Made by a program: the position numbers and the translations under genes. The notes under the pieces are model-generated. The model saw only the letters and a list, made by a program, of their open reading frames with translations. It ran no database searches and had not been told where the DNA came from. Of a stretch of 64,000 nucleotides of DNA, positions 41,801 through 52,100 are shown piece after piece. Each line of letters opens with the position of its first letter. The stretch's first letter is position 1. The stretch is from JBEKTY01 sp049515555 (GTDB lineage Bacteria; Planctomycetota; Planctomycetia; Pirellulales; Thermoguttaceae), in assembly GCA_049515555.1 (NCBI GenBank), contig JBEKTY010000006.1, forward strand, positions 1-64,000, in the 5' to 3' direction.

Positions 41801-42155
41801 TCCCCAGTCGAACGTCATAACATATTCTGTGCAAACATGTTACGACGTGTGGGCAACCCTTCCGGCCGCTATCGAGAGCGGGTGTGCCGGCATGTTCTCC
41901 GGATTACCCGGAAAATTCCGCGCGGAATTCTGCGCCAAATGCTTGCAACTTTGGCGAATCTGAGTATCCTAAGAGTTAGGCAGGATTCACCGAGGGTGAG
42001 TTCTGTGCGCCTGTGAGTGTTTAACCCCAGAAGTGAGGCAGCGCCCGTTCGCGTAGCTCCGACCGTGTGTGCGGGAGCAACTGCGCGCGCTGCCCATGTC
42101 GTTAACTCGTAAGAGGCAGCGCGGTTCTCTCGTAAGCGCCGGAAGGAGCAATGCG
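41801..42155. other. 355-bp intergenic region upstream of the PEP-CTERM gene
   Basis: No gene. It contains a perfect 16-base palindrome (41914-41929) and, at its right end, GGAAGGAG, the ribosome site of the next gene. A sigma-54-type promoter, which controls some PEP-CTERM genes elsewhere, was looked for and not found. Confidence 0.5.
41914..41929. promoter_or_regulatory. AATTCCGCGCGGAATT palindrome, possible operator
   Basis: A perfect 16-base palindrome about 230 bases before the PEP-CTERM gene start. It could bind a dimeric regulator. No second copy was noticed in the window. Confidence 0.3.
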
Positions 42156-44396
42156 ATGTTCAGCAAGCAAGCTTGCTGTCGTTCGTGGGTTGTCGTCCCG
42201 TTATTTGTCTTCCTTCTGGTCGCTTCTCCGACCGGGCGCTGGGCGACGCAAGCCGGTCTTGTGGCCGCGGCCCGTGCACAGGGCACAGGCAATCTTAGTC
42301 TCGGCGGCTACATTTTCGAGGACACCGCTGTCGAGAGCGGCAAGTTGACGTCCACCGATTGGACGATCAACGGCGCCTCGCTGACGCTGACCGCTTACTC
42401 GGACAAGGCCGAGACGCATCAGGTGGGGTCCCCGACCACCGTCACCACGGGGTATAACCCGCTCACGAAGATGGGCGGCTATTACGACTTTGGCGGTTTG
42501 TCGGGGGGAGATTACTATTCACTGGCGCTGACCAGCCCGGCGCTAAGTGCCAGCCCGATCACGCAGTTTGTTTCGGTGGTCGGCGGCCAACTTACGATCC
42601 AGCCCCAGGGCTTGGTGGCCACGACTAACACGCAGGCGCTGGATTCCATGGCCACGGCCCCCGGCGCGCCGTCGGGGATTAACTTTGGCAACGTGACGAA
42701 GACCGCGCCCACGTATCGCGTGGACGACATTATTTTGCCGGCCAGCGGCACACCATATTCAGTAACGAACTTCGACCTCGGCGTGTACGGCGTCCTCCGT
42801 ACGCCCCCCACCGGCTGGAACCCGTCGACGTGCCCGCACATATACTATCTTGCGGGCGCGGCAACCCCCGTTCCGCCTGACTTCTCGCTGCCTGCGGCGG
42901 TCACCGACGTCCGCGAGCTCCAGAACTCCAAGGGAACTCCCGTAACGGTCCCGGTGACGGTCGTCAATCCCCTGACAGCCACCGCCGTGGGCACTTTCAT
43001 GCTGACCCCGACGTCGGGGCTCAAGCTGACATCTACCACCGGCGCAACGACCAACACGCCCGTATCGTTCAATCTGGGGTGGGCCAGCACGGCGCAGTCC
43101 GGCGCCCGCTCCGCCACCGTCAGCCTTAACAACCTGAACGATCCAGGCAACGGGGGCCTTGGCAACAACGAAACGCTGACCGTGACCGGCGCCGTTGTCC
43201 AGCCCCGCAAGCTCGGCGTCGTCGCCAGCAGCGTCAAGAACCTGAACAATCTCAATCTGCTCCTGGGCGCCCCGGCGGCAGATCTGCTGGTAACCACCTC
43301 GAATGCGAAGCCCAGTGACAACAACACGACCAGGGTCTGGGTGGCTCAGTCCGGGGCCAAGATCGGCCCCCTCTTGGTTCAGCCTCAGGAGATCACGGGC
43401 GCGGGAATCAACGTCCCCGTGCCCTTGACCGGCGCGGCCCTGGACAGTTACGGAACCATCAAGGGCAGCGGCACCCTCGGCGTGACCACGGCCGAGGCCG
43501 CGTCGGTGCACGATACCACCAAGTATGCGGGCCTTCCGGTCAGTTACAACATCAACGTGGGCGTGGCGAGCCTTGGGAAAACCGCCGATTCGTTTTCCGG
43601 CGCCATGGTGCTGTCGGCAAACATGCCCGCCGGTTCCAGCATGACGGGTCTGGCCTCGGAAGTGAACCCCAAGGGCACGCTGGCCGCCAATACGACCCCC
43701 GCCGCAAGTGTCACCGCGCCCTCCTCGTTCGGCAGCACCGCCAAGCAACAAGCGGTTCTTTACGGTCCCGTGGGCAGCCAAGCGGAGATCGTCAGTAGCG
43801 ACCCGCTCCCAGCCGCCACAACCGTAACGATGCAGTGGCGGGCTCGCACTCCCAGCGAAGCGGCTGCCCCGGGCACGACCAGCCCGACCCTCCCCTCCGG
43901 CGTCCAATGGTTGACCAGCGACGTGGTGCAAATCATGGGCGTGCCGAAGGGCGTGGATTACGCCCTGCAAATGACCTTCGATAACCGCATCAACCTGGCG
44001 CTGGACGGTCCGATCAGTGGCACCGTGGCGAACGAAACGGAAAGCCTGTACCTGGCCGAGTGGAACGGCTCCGGCTGGGTGAATGCCAACACGCTGGGCG
44101 GCCACGGCGCTGACGCCCAATTCGAAGTTCGCTCCTCGCTGGCAGACTTCATGGCCGCTCACAAGGGAGACAGCCTGGACAGTTTGCTGGGAAGCTGGGG
44201 GGTGGACCCGAACACCAACGGCACCGGGATTGGCGATTCCTGGGCGATCGTAGCCGGCGGCGGCAGCGGTATGTTCGTCGTGGTCCCCGAGCCTTCCACT
44301 TGCCTGCTCGCCGCCGCGGGCCTCGCCCTTCTGGCCTTAGCGCGGCGGCGGCGACCGGCACTGGAACCTGGAGTGCCAGGCCGTTCCGGTCAGTAG
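42156..44396 (+). CDS. PEP-CTERM exported protein
   Basis: GGAAGGAG sits 8 bases before ATG at 42156, giving a signal peptide around CRSWVVVPLFVFLLVASPTG. The 746-residue product is Thr/Gly/Ala-rich, mostly beta-strand, with Ig-like segments (VPVTVVNPLTATAVGTFML, AATNTPVSFNLGW region). It ends with the PEP-CTERM sorting signal VPEPST, a hydrophobic helix LLAAAGLALLALA and RRRR. It should be exported and cut by an exosortase-type enzyme (not in this window). Its stop overlaps that of the convergent barrel gene by 7 bases. Probably a surface or matrix protein. Confidence 0.85.
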   Translation: MFSKQACCRSWVVVPLFVFLLVASPTGRWATQAGLVAAARAQGTGNLSLGGYIFEDTAVESGKLTSTDWTINGASLTLTAYSDKAETHQVGSPTTVTTGYNPLTKMGGYYDFGGLSGGDYYSLALTSPALSASPITQFVSVVGGQLTIQPQGLVATTNTQALDSMATAPGAPSGINFGNVTKTAPTYRVDDIILPASGTPYSVTNFDLGVYGVLRTPPTGWNPSTCPHIYYLAGAATPVPPDFSLPAAVTDVRELQNSKGTPVTVPVTVVNPLTATAVGTFMLTPTSGLKLTSTTGATTNTPVSFNLGWASTAQSGARSATVSLNNLNDPGNGGLGNNETLTVTGAVVQPRKLGVVASSVKNLNNLNLLLGAPAADLLVTTSNAKPSDNNTTRVWVAQSGAKIGPLLVQPQEITGAGINVPVPLTGAALDSYGTIKGSGTLGVTTAEAASVHDTTKYAGLPVSYNINVGVASLGKTADSFSGAMVLSANMPAGSSMTGLASEVNPKGTLAANTTPAASVTAPSSFGSTAKQQAVLYGPVGSQAEIVSSDPLPAATTVTMQWRARTPSEAAAPGTTSPTLPSGVQWLTSDVVQIMGVPKGVDYALQMTFDNRINLALDGPISGTVANETESLYLAEWNGSGWVNANTLGGHGADAQFEVRSSLADFMAAHKGDSLDSLLGSWGVDPNTNGTGIGDSWAIVAGGGSGMFVVVPEPSTCLLAAAGLALLALARRRRPALEPGVPGRSGQ

Positions 44397-45811
44397 CGGA
44401 CCTCCGCTCCCAGCCGCACGCCCTGCGCCCAGTAGCTCGTCGTGTTCCAGATGAAGGGCGTGGTGCCGCCCGCGTTAATCACGGGCAAGCCGCCGAATGA
44501 AGTGATCTCCTCGCCGGCGCGCACGACGTTGTTCCAGTACACGGCCTCGTAGCCGGCGAAAATCTTCCAGTAGTTAGTCACCTGGTAGCCGATTTCCGCA
44601 TTGAAGTGGGGAACCGCGGCGAACTCGTCGTGGACGTGCAAGCCCGAGTTGCCGGCGTTGGCCAGCAGGCCCGGCCCAAGAGGAAACGCGGCCCCGTTGG
44701 AATCGACAGTGGTGGTTTGACCGGCGATATTGACCGCCTGACGATTGTCGCCCAGGCTGAGCCGGCCCGCCATATTCACGGACCACCGGCCGCGCGTGAC
44801 CAGGGTGCTGACTCCCAGATCGACGCCCTGGAAACTGTTGTCCCCCTGGAAACTATCTCGCACGTCGATGGTCTGGCCCTCGTTAGCGCTGCCGGTGCCA
44901 ACCTTCTGCTCGTGGATGAGGAGGTTGTCGGCAAGGCGGTAGAAGCGGTATCCCAGCAGCCCGTCGATCTGGATCGTATGGGCATTGCGGTCGAGCCACG
45001 CCACCGCCTGCCAGTCGCTCGACCAATCGGCGGACCAAAGGCTGCGGCGGAGCGATACGCCCACCGACTGGAAATAATCGTCGGATTGGACGGCGACCGA
45101 TCCGGCCGTCGAGGCGCTCAGGGGGAACAGATTCCGCGGATCCCGGTCGGTCTGGCTGCCGACGTAATTGTTGGCCGAAAGGACGCCGCCGCTGTCGGTC
45201 GAAGGCCGCAACAGGAAAGGATATCCGTTCTGTACTCCGCTGTCGTAGTTGTCGTGGGCACGGCCCAGATCGAAGTATTCCGCCTCGAGGCCCCAGGTGT
45301 GGCAGGGGTCCAGCCACATCCCCAGCGCGATGCGGAAACCATCGTGGTCGCCGTTCAGGATCGTCCGGTCGCCGTAGGCGGTGGTTCCCGGCAGGCTGGC
45401 GGCCGAATTGTCCGGCGTGGTGGAAGCGAGGACGGGAATCCGATCGCCCCGGGTCCACATGTGGAGGTACTCGCTGCGGAACCAGATCTGGCCGGGGACG
45501 CCGCCTGGCCCCTCGGCGATGCAAATGCTTGCCGCGGTTTGCGTGTCGGGCGCGGCGGCGGGCTCGGCCGCCGGGGCGGGCCCGGCCTTGTCACCGACCG
45601 TGGTGGTCCCGGCCATAGGGGTGGGCCCGGCCTTGTCGCCGACCGCCGCGGCCCCTTCCGCCGGTGTCTCGACGCCCACCAAACTCGAACTGGCCGCCGA
45701 TTGGCCGCTGCCTGCCGAATCGTCTGCGGCCGACCCTTGCTCGCCAACGACCGCCGCCAGCCCGACCAGTAGCGAGCCAACTCCGATGAGTCTAGCAAAA
45801 TAGCCTTTCAT
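44390..45811 (-). CDS. BBP7-family outer-membrane beta-barrel protein
   Basis: Signal peptide at the N-terminus (ARLIGVGSLLVGLAAVVG), then a Gly/Ala/Pro-rich stretch with duplicated AVGDKAGP units. A BBP7 domain follows from about residue 100: IWFRSEYLHMWTRGDRIP, NGDHDGFRIALGMWLDP, VGVSLRRSLWSADW, IQIDGLLGYRFYRLADNL, HFNAEIGYQVTNYWKIFAGYE. The protein ends in Tyr (RLGAEVRY), typical of outer-membrane barrels. BBP7 proteins are abundant in planctomycetes; their transport role is inferred from the fold. A G-rich ribosome site (AAGGGGGGGG) precedes the start. Confidence 0.88.
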   Translation of the reverse strand: MKGYFARLIGVGSLLVGLAAVVGEQGSAADDSAGSGQSAASSSLVGVETPAEGAAAVGDKAGPTPMAGTTTVGDKAGPAPAAEPAAAPDTQTAASICIAEGPGGVPGQIWFRSEYLHMWTRGDRIPVLASTTPDNSAASLPGTTAYGDRTILNGDHDGFRIALGMWLDPCHTWGLEAEYFDLGRAHDNYDSGVQNGYPFLLRPSTDSGGVLSANNYVGSQTDRDPRNLFPLSASTAGSVAVQSDDYFQSVGVSLRRSLWSADWSSDWQAVAWLDRNAHTIQIDGLLGYRFYRLADNLLIHEQKVGTGSANEGQTIDVRDSFQGDNSFQGVDLGVSTLVTRGRWSVNMAGRLSLGDNRQAVNIAGQTTTVDSNGAAFPLGPGLLANAGNSGLHVHDEFAAVPHFNAEIGYQVTNYWKIFAGYEAVYWNNVVRAGEEITSFGGLPVINAGGTTPFIWNTTSYWAQGVRLGAEVRY

Positions 45812-46112
45812 CGCCCCCCCCTTGTACTCGTCGAATTAGTTCTTTGCGTCCTGCCAGTTCTTCCGCGCATGACGCGCATGACGGTGATTCCTGTGGTATC
45901 GAATCGACCGCCTGTGCCGATTTGCATTAACGTGACTTCAAAATAGGTTGTTTTGGATAGCCAGAGAAAACTTTTCCTTTGAGTAGCTCTGGGAATACCG
46001 GGGAAAGTGCGAAGATCAGGAATGATGTTCCGGCGGTTTTGCAACCGCTGCGGGTTGCTCACTTGTTCGCCGTGGGCATAGAATAAATGGTTTTGGCATC
46101 GTCTGTGCGACC
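45812..46112. other. 301-bp divergent intergenic region
   Basis: It lies between the BBP7 gene and uvrA and holds both promoters. TAGAAT at 46079-46084 with TTGCTC 18 bases upstream is a weak candidate for the uvrA promoter. No LexA-type operator could be recognised. Confidence 0.4.
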
Positions 46113-49100
46113 ATGGCTGATTCCGACATCGTGATCGAGGGCGCCCGCGAGCACAATCTGCGGGACGTGAGCCTGGTGCTGCCCCGGAATCGACTGATCT
46201 GCTTCACGGGGGTCAGCGGCTCGGGGAAGAGCTCGATGGCCTTCGACACGCTGTATGCCGAGGGCCAGCGGCGTTACGTCGAGAGCCTGTCCAGCTTCGC
46301 CCGCCAATTCTTGGGCCAGATGCCCAAGCCCGACGTCGACCGGATCGCCGGGCTGAGTCCCGCGATCTCGATCTCGCAGAAGTCGGGCGGCACGAACCCA
46401 CGGTCCACGGTGGGCACCATTACGGAGATTCACGATTACTTGCGGGTGCTGTTTGCCCGGGTCGGCCAGGGTCATTGTCCGCAGTGCGGCCGGCTGATCA
46501 CCGCCCAGACCCGCGAGCAGATCCTCGATTCTGTCGCTGTGTTGCCCGCCGGCGTGCATTTCCTGGTGTTGGCCCCCTTGATCCGGGGGCAGAAGGGCGA
46601 GCATCGCGATCTGCTGGCGGACCTGCTGAAACAGGGGTTCGTTCGTGCCCGGGTGGACGGTCGCCTGGTCCGCCTTACGGACGACCTTCGCCTGGATCGC
46701 CGGATGCGGCACGACATCGAGGTGGTGATCGATCGGCTGGTGGCCGGCCCGAAGATCCGCCCGCGCCTGGCCGAGGCGGTCGAATTGGCCCTCCGCACGG
46801 GCCAGGGGAACCTGATCATCGCCATGGAAGAAGGCGGAGGGAAGGCAGAAGGCGGAAGGCGGAAGGCGGAGAGGGGAGGAGGGCGAGAGAATGCCCCCCG
46901 GGAAGAAGAAGACGCCGACAATCCGCCTTCCGCCTTCCGCCTTCCACCTTCCGCCTTACCAAGTTCCGATCTCCACCTTTCGGCCCATTACGCCTGCACG
47001 CACTGCCAGCTCAGTTTCGAGCCGCCCAGCCCGCAACTGTTCAGCTTCAACAGCCCGCAGGGCATGTGTCCCGAGTGCGGCGGCCTGGGGCAGATTTACT
47101 CGTTCGACCCCGAGCGGCTGATTCCCGACGCCAGCCGCTCCTTTCAACAGGGTTGCATCGAGCTGGTCGGGCTATGGCGTGAGCTTGGCCGCTGGCGGCG
47201 GCACATCTTCCGCGGCGTCGCCGAGAGCCTCGAGCGCCAGCACGGCCTGCCACCGGGCAGCGTGCTGGAAACCGCCTGGGAAGAGCTCGCCGAACCGATC
47301 CGGCACGCACTGCTGTGGGGCACCGGCAAGGAGCACATTACCTTCACCTGGCGCAGCGGCCCGTCCGGCTACAAGTGGGGCGGCACGTTCGAGGGCGTCA
47401 TCCCCAAGCTGCTGGCCCAGTACCGCACGACCAAGAGCCGCATTCAACGCCGCCAATTGGAGAAGTACATGCGGGTCCTGGGCTGCGCGGCCTGCGGCGG
47501 CCGGCGGCTCAACGCCCAGGCCTCCGCGGTGACGATCACCTCCGCCTCGCCCCAGTTTCGCGACCGGCCCCAGCGCTCGCTGCCCGAGGTCTCGCACCTG
47601 GCCGTGACCGAGGCCGAGGAGTTCCTGACCGCCTTGGCGCTGGACGCCACCGGGTCGGCCGTGGCCGCCGAGGTCCTCAAGGAGATCCGCAGCCGGCTCG
47701 AATTCCTCAAGAACGTGGGCCTGGAGTACCTGACGCTGGATCGCACCGCGCCCACGCTCTCCGGCGGCGAAATGCAGCGCATCCGCCTGGCCGGCCAGAT
47801 CGGCTGCGGACTGGTGGGCGTGCTCTACATCCTCGACGAGCCCTCGATCGGCCTGCACCCCCGCGATAACGGCAAGCTGCTTGAAACACTGGGGCAGCTC
47901 CGCGACCAGGGCAACACGGTGATCGTGGTCGAGCACGACGAGGACACGATGCGGGCGGCGGACCACCTGGTGGATTTCGGACCCGGACCCGGCGTCCGCG
48001 GCGGGCGGGTCGTCGCCGCCGGCCCCCTGGCGGCGCTCGTCGCCGCGCCGGAGAGCCTGACGGGCCGCTTCCTTACCGGCGCCGAGCGGATCGAAGTCCC
48101 CGCCACTCGCCGCCCTACTTTCAACGGCCGCGGCCGCCTGGTCGTCCGCGGCGCACGCCACAATAACCTTCAGAACATCGACGTCGAGATCCCCCTGGGC
48201 GTGCTGGTGTGCGTGACCGGCGTGTCGGGCTCCGGCAAGAGCTCGCTGGTCAGCGACATCCTGGTCGAGGCCCTGCGCCGCGACTTGGGCGGGGGGATCG
48301 GCAATCCGGGCCAGTTCGAGCGCCTCGAGGGCCTCGAGCTGCTCGACAAGATGATCGCCATCGACCAGTCGCCCATCGGGCGCACGCCGCGCTCGAATCC
48401 GGCCACCTACATCAAGGTCTTCGACGAGATCCGGCAGCTTTACACGCGGCTGCCGGAGGCCAAGGCCCGCGGATACCCGCCGGGCCGCTTCAGCTTCAAC
48501 GTCGTCGGCGGCCGCTGCGAGGCCTGCGAAGGCAACGGCGCCACCCGCCTGGAAATGGATTTCCTGGCCGACATCTGGGTAACCTGTCCGGTGTGCCAGG
48601 GCCATCGCTTCAACCGCGAGACGCTCCAGGTCCGTTACAAGGGCCGCTCGATTGCCGAGGTCCTCGAGATGGACGTCCAGGAGGCCTTGGCCCATTTCCA
48701 GAACATCCCGCCGGTGGCCGCCAAACTGCAAACCCTGCACGACGTGGGCCTGGACTACCTGAAACTCGGCCAGCCGTCGCCCACGCTCTCCGGCGGCGAA
48801 GCCCAGCGGATCAAGCTTGCCCGCGAGCTGGTCAAGAAGAGCACCGGCCGCACGCTGTACCTGCTGGACGAGCCGACCACCGGCCTGCACTTCGCCGATA
48901 TCCGCCTGCTGCTCGATGTGCTCCGCGGCTTCGTCGAGGCGGGAAACACCGTCTTGGTCGTCGAGCATAACCTCGAGGTCGTCAAGACGGCCGACTGGAT
49001 CATCGACCTGGGGCCGGAGGGCGGCCAGGCCGGCGGACGGATCGTCGCCACCGGCACACCCGAGCAAGTCGCCCAAAACGAAGCTTCCTACACCGGCCGC

Positions 49101-52100
49101 GTGCTCCGCCGGGCCCTGGCCCAATCAGGCCATCGCCGGCGGCTAACAGCCGCCGGGCCAGCAGCCGCCGGGCCCTCCCCCATCGCCTCCCGTCCTGAAC
49201 TGGTCAACACCATCAAGGTCCGCGGGGCGCGGCAGCATAATCTCAAAGGCATCGACGTCGACGTGCCGCGCGACCGGATCACCGTCTGCTGCGGCCCGAG
49301 CGGCTCCGGCAAGACTTCGCTGGCCATGGATACGATCTATGCCGAGGGTCAGCGGCGCTACGTCGAAAGCCTCAGCGCCTACGCCCGGCAGTTCGTCGAT
49401 AAGATGCAGAAGCCGCGGATCGACCATATCGAGGGCCTGTCGCCGGCGATCGCCATCGAACAGAAGCACTCCGGGCACTCGCCCCGCAGCACCGTGGGCA
49501 CCGTGACCGAGATTTACGATTACTTGCGGATTCTGGTGGCGCGGCTGGGTGAGCCCCACTGCCCGGCCTGCGATCTGCCCGTCGGCACGCAATCGGCCGA
49601 CGAGATCATCCAGAAGATCGTGGCCCTGCCGCCCGGCACGCGCCTGTGCCTGACGGCGCCGCTGGATGTCGCCGTGGGCGGGCGATACGAAACGCTGTGG
49701 GAAGAACTCCGCGCCGGGGGCTACGTGCGGGTCCGCGTCGACGGGCGGACCTGTTCCCTCGATCAGCCGCCGGAAATCGACCGCCGCCGCAAGCACCGCG
49801 TCGAGCTGGTGATCGACCGGGTGACGGTCCGCCCGGAGGCCCGCAGCCGCATCGCCGGCAGCGTCGAGCAGGCCTTGGCCAAGGGCAAGGGCGTGCTCGG
49901 CGTGCTCCAGCCCCGCGACGACCTGGCCGAGCCCGACTGGCCGGCCGAAGTCCACAGTCAACATTTCGCCTGCCAACGCTGCGGCCGGAGTTTCGAGCCG
50001 CTCACACCGCACCATTTCTCGTTCAATAGCCCGTTGGGCTGGTGCCCGGCGTGCGAAGGACTGGGGGTGCAGACGGGCACGAACCCCGCCACGTTGCTCC
50101 GCGATCCGAAGCTCTCGCTGGCCCAAGGGGCGGTGACCCTGTGGCCCGACCCGGAAGGCCCGCTGTTCGCCCGAATGCTGGAAGGCCTCTCCCGGGCCAC
50201 GGGCATCCCCATCGACGTGCCGCTGGAGCAACTCGGCGGAAAGCATCGCCGGCTGATCCTGCACGGCACGGGCGAGCAATGGATCGAAGTCGGTGCAGAC
50301 ACAAAAGGGGACAGGCTCCTTTTGGGCGAAGCACCCGAAGGGCCGTCCCGGCAAAAGGTGCCTGTCCCCTTTTCCGACGGAAACCGCTCCGGGCTCCGCT
50401 TCCAGTACAAGGGGCTCTATCCGGCCTTGGACGAGGCCAGCCGGCTGGCCCCCGGGTTCCGCAGCCGTTTGGAGCAATTTGTGGACGAAGTCGAGTGCAC
50501 GGTCTGCGGCGGCAGCCGCCTGCGCGACGACGCGGCGGCCGTGCGCTTCCGCGGCCGCACGATCGACGAGCTGTGCCGGCAGCCGCTCGCGTCGCTGCTG
50601 GCCTCTTTCCGCGACTGGCAACCCACCGAGCCGGAGCGGAAGATCGCCGGCGAGGTGCACCGGGAGCTCCAGAACCGCCTCCAATTCCTGGTGGACGTGG
50701 GCCTGGAGTACCTCACCCTGGCCCGGCCGGCCCCCACGCTCTCCGGCGGCGAAATGCAGCGCATCCGGTTGGCCGCCCAGGTGGGCAGCGGCCTGTGCGG
50801 CGTGCTCTACGTGCTAGACGAGCCCACCATCGGGCTGCATCCCCACGACAACCGCCGCTTGTTGGACGCCCTGCGGAAGCTCCGCGACCTGGGCAATACC
50901 CTGCTGCTGGTCGAGCACGACCGCGAGGTGATTGCCCACGCCGACCGGCTGTTGGATTTTGGCCCCGGGGCGGGCCGGCAGGGGGGCCAGATCGTGGCCC
51001 AGGGAACGCCCGCCGAGGTCGCCCGCCGCCGCGGCTCGGTCACCGGCCCTTACCTGTGCGGCAAGAAGGCGATCGCCGTGCCCGCCAACCGCCGCATGCC
51101 CTCGCTCGGGGACTGTCCCAATTTTCGTCCGACGAAAATGGGACTGTCCCCTTTACGGCGTCCTTTACGGAAAAGGGGTCAGAACTATTTATCGTCTGCG
51201 GCAGCACCACACCTTCCGCCTCCGGTCGAAAATAGTTCTGACCCCTTTTCGTCTCCCCGCCGGCCGGGGCCGCCCGGCGGCTGGCTCGAGATCCGCGGGG
51301 CCCGCCACAACAACCTCAAAAATATCGACGTTCGCATCCCGCTGGGCACGTTAACCGTTGTCACGGGCACCAGCGGCAGCGGCAAGAGCTCGCTGATCGA
51401 GGACGTGCTGTATGCCACCCTGGCCCGCACGCTGCACCGCGCCAAGACCTTCCCCGGCGCGCACGATTCCCTCCGCGGCGTGGAGCAGATCAACAAGGTG
51501 ATCCGCGTCGACCAGCAGCCGCTGGGTCAGACGCCGACCTCGAACCCGGCCACGTTCACGGGCGTGTTCGACCTGATCCGGGCCCTGTGGGCCCAGCTTC
51601 CGGAGGCCAAGATCCGCGGCTACACCCCGCGGCGGTTCAGCTTCAACGTGCCCGGCGGCCGCTGCGAGAAGTGCGAAGGCAACGGCCAGCTCCGCATCGA
51701 GATGCACTTCCTGCCCGACGTGTGGGTCCCCTGCGACGCCTGCCGCGGCCTGCGCTACAACGCCGAGACGCTGGCCGTCCGCTATCGCGGCCGATCGATC
51801 GCCGAGGTGCTCGACATGCCCTGCGGCGAGGCGGCCGAGCTGCTGGAGAACATCCCCAGGATCCGCCGCATTCTGCGAACGCTGTGCGACGTGGGCCTGG
51901 ATTACCTGACCCTCGGGCAGCCGGCCCCCACCCTCTCCGGCGGCGAGGCCCAGCGCGTCAAGCTCGCCGCCGAGCTGGCCCGCCCCGATACCGGCAACAC
52001 CCTCTATCTGCTCGACGAGCCGACTACCGGCCTGCACTTCGACGACCTGGCCAAACTGCTGGACGTGCTCAACCGCCTGGTCGATCTGGGCAACACCGTG

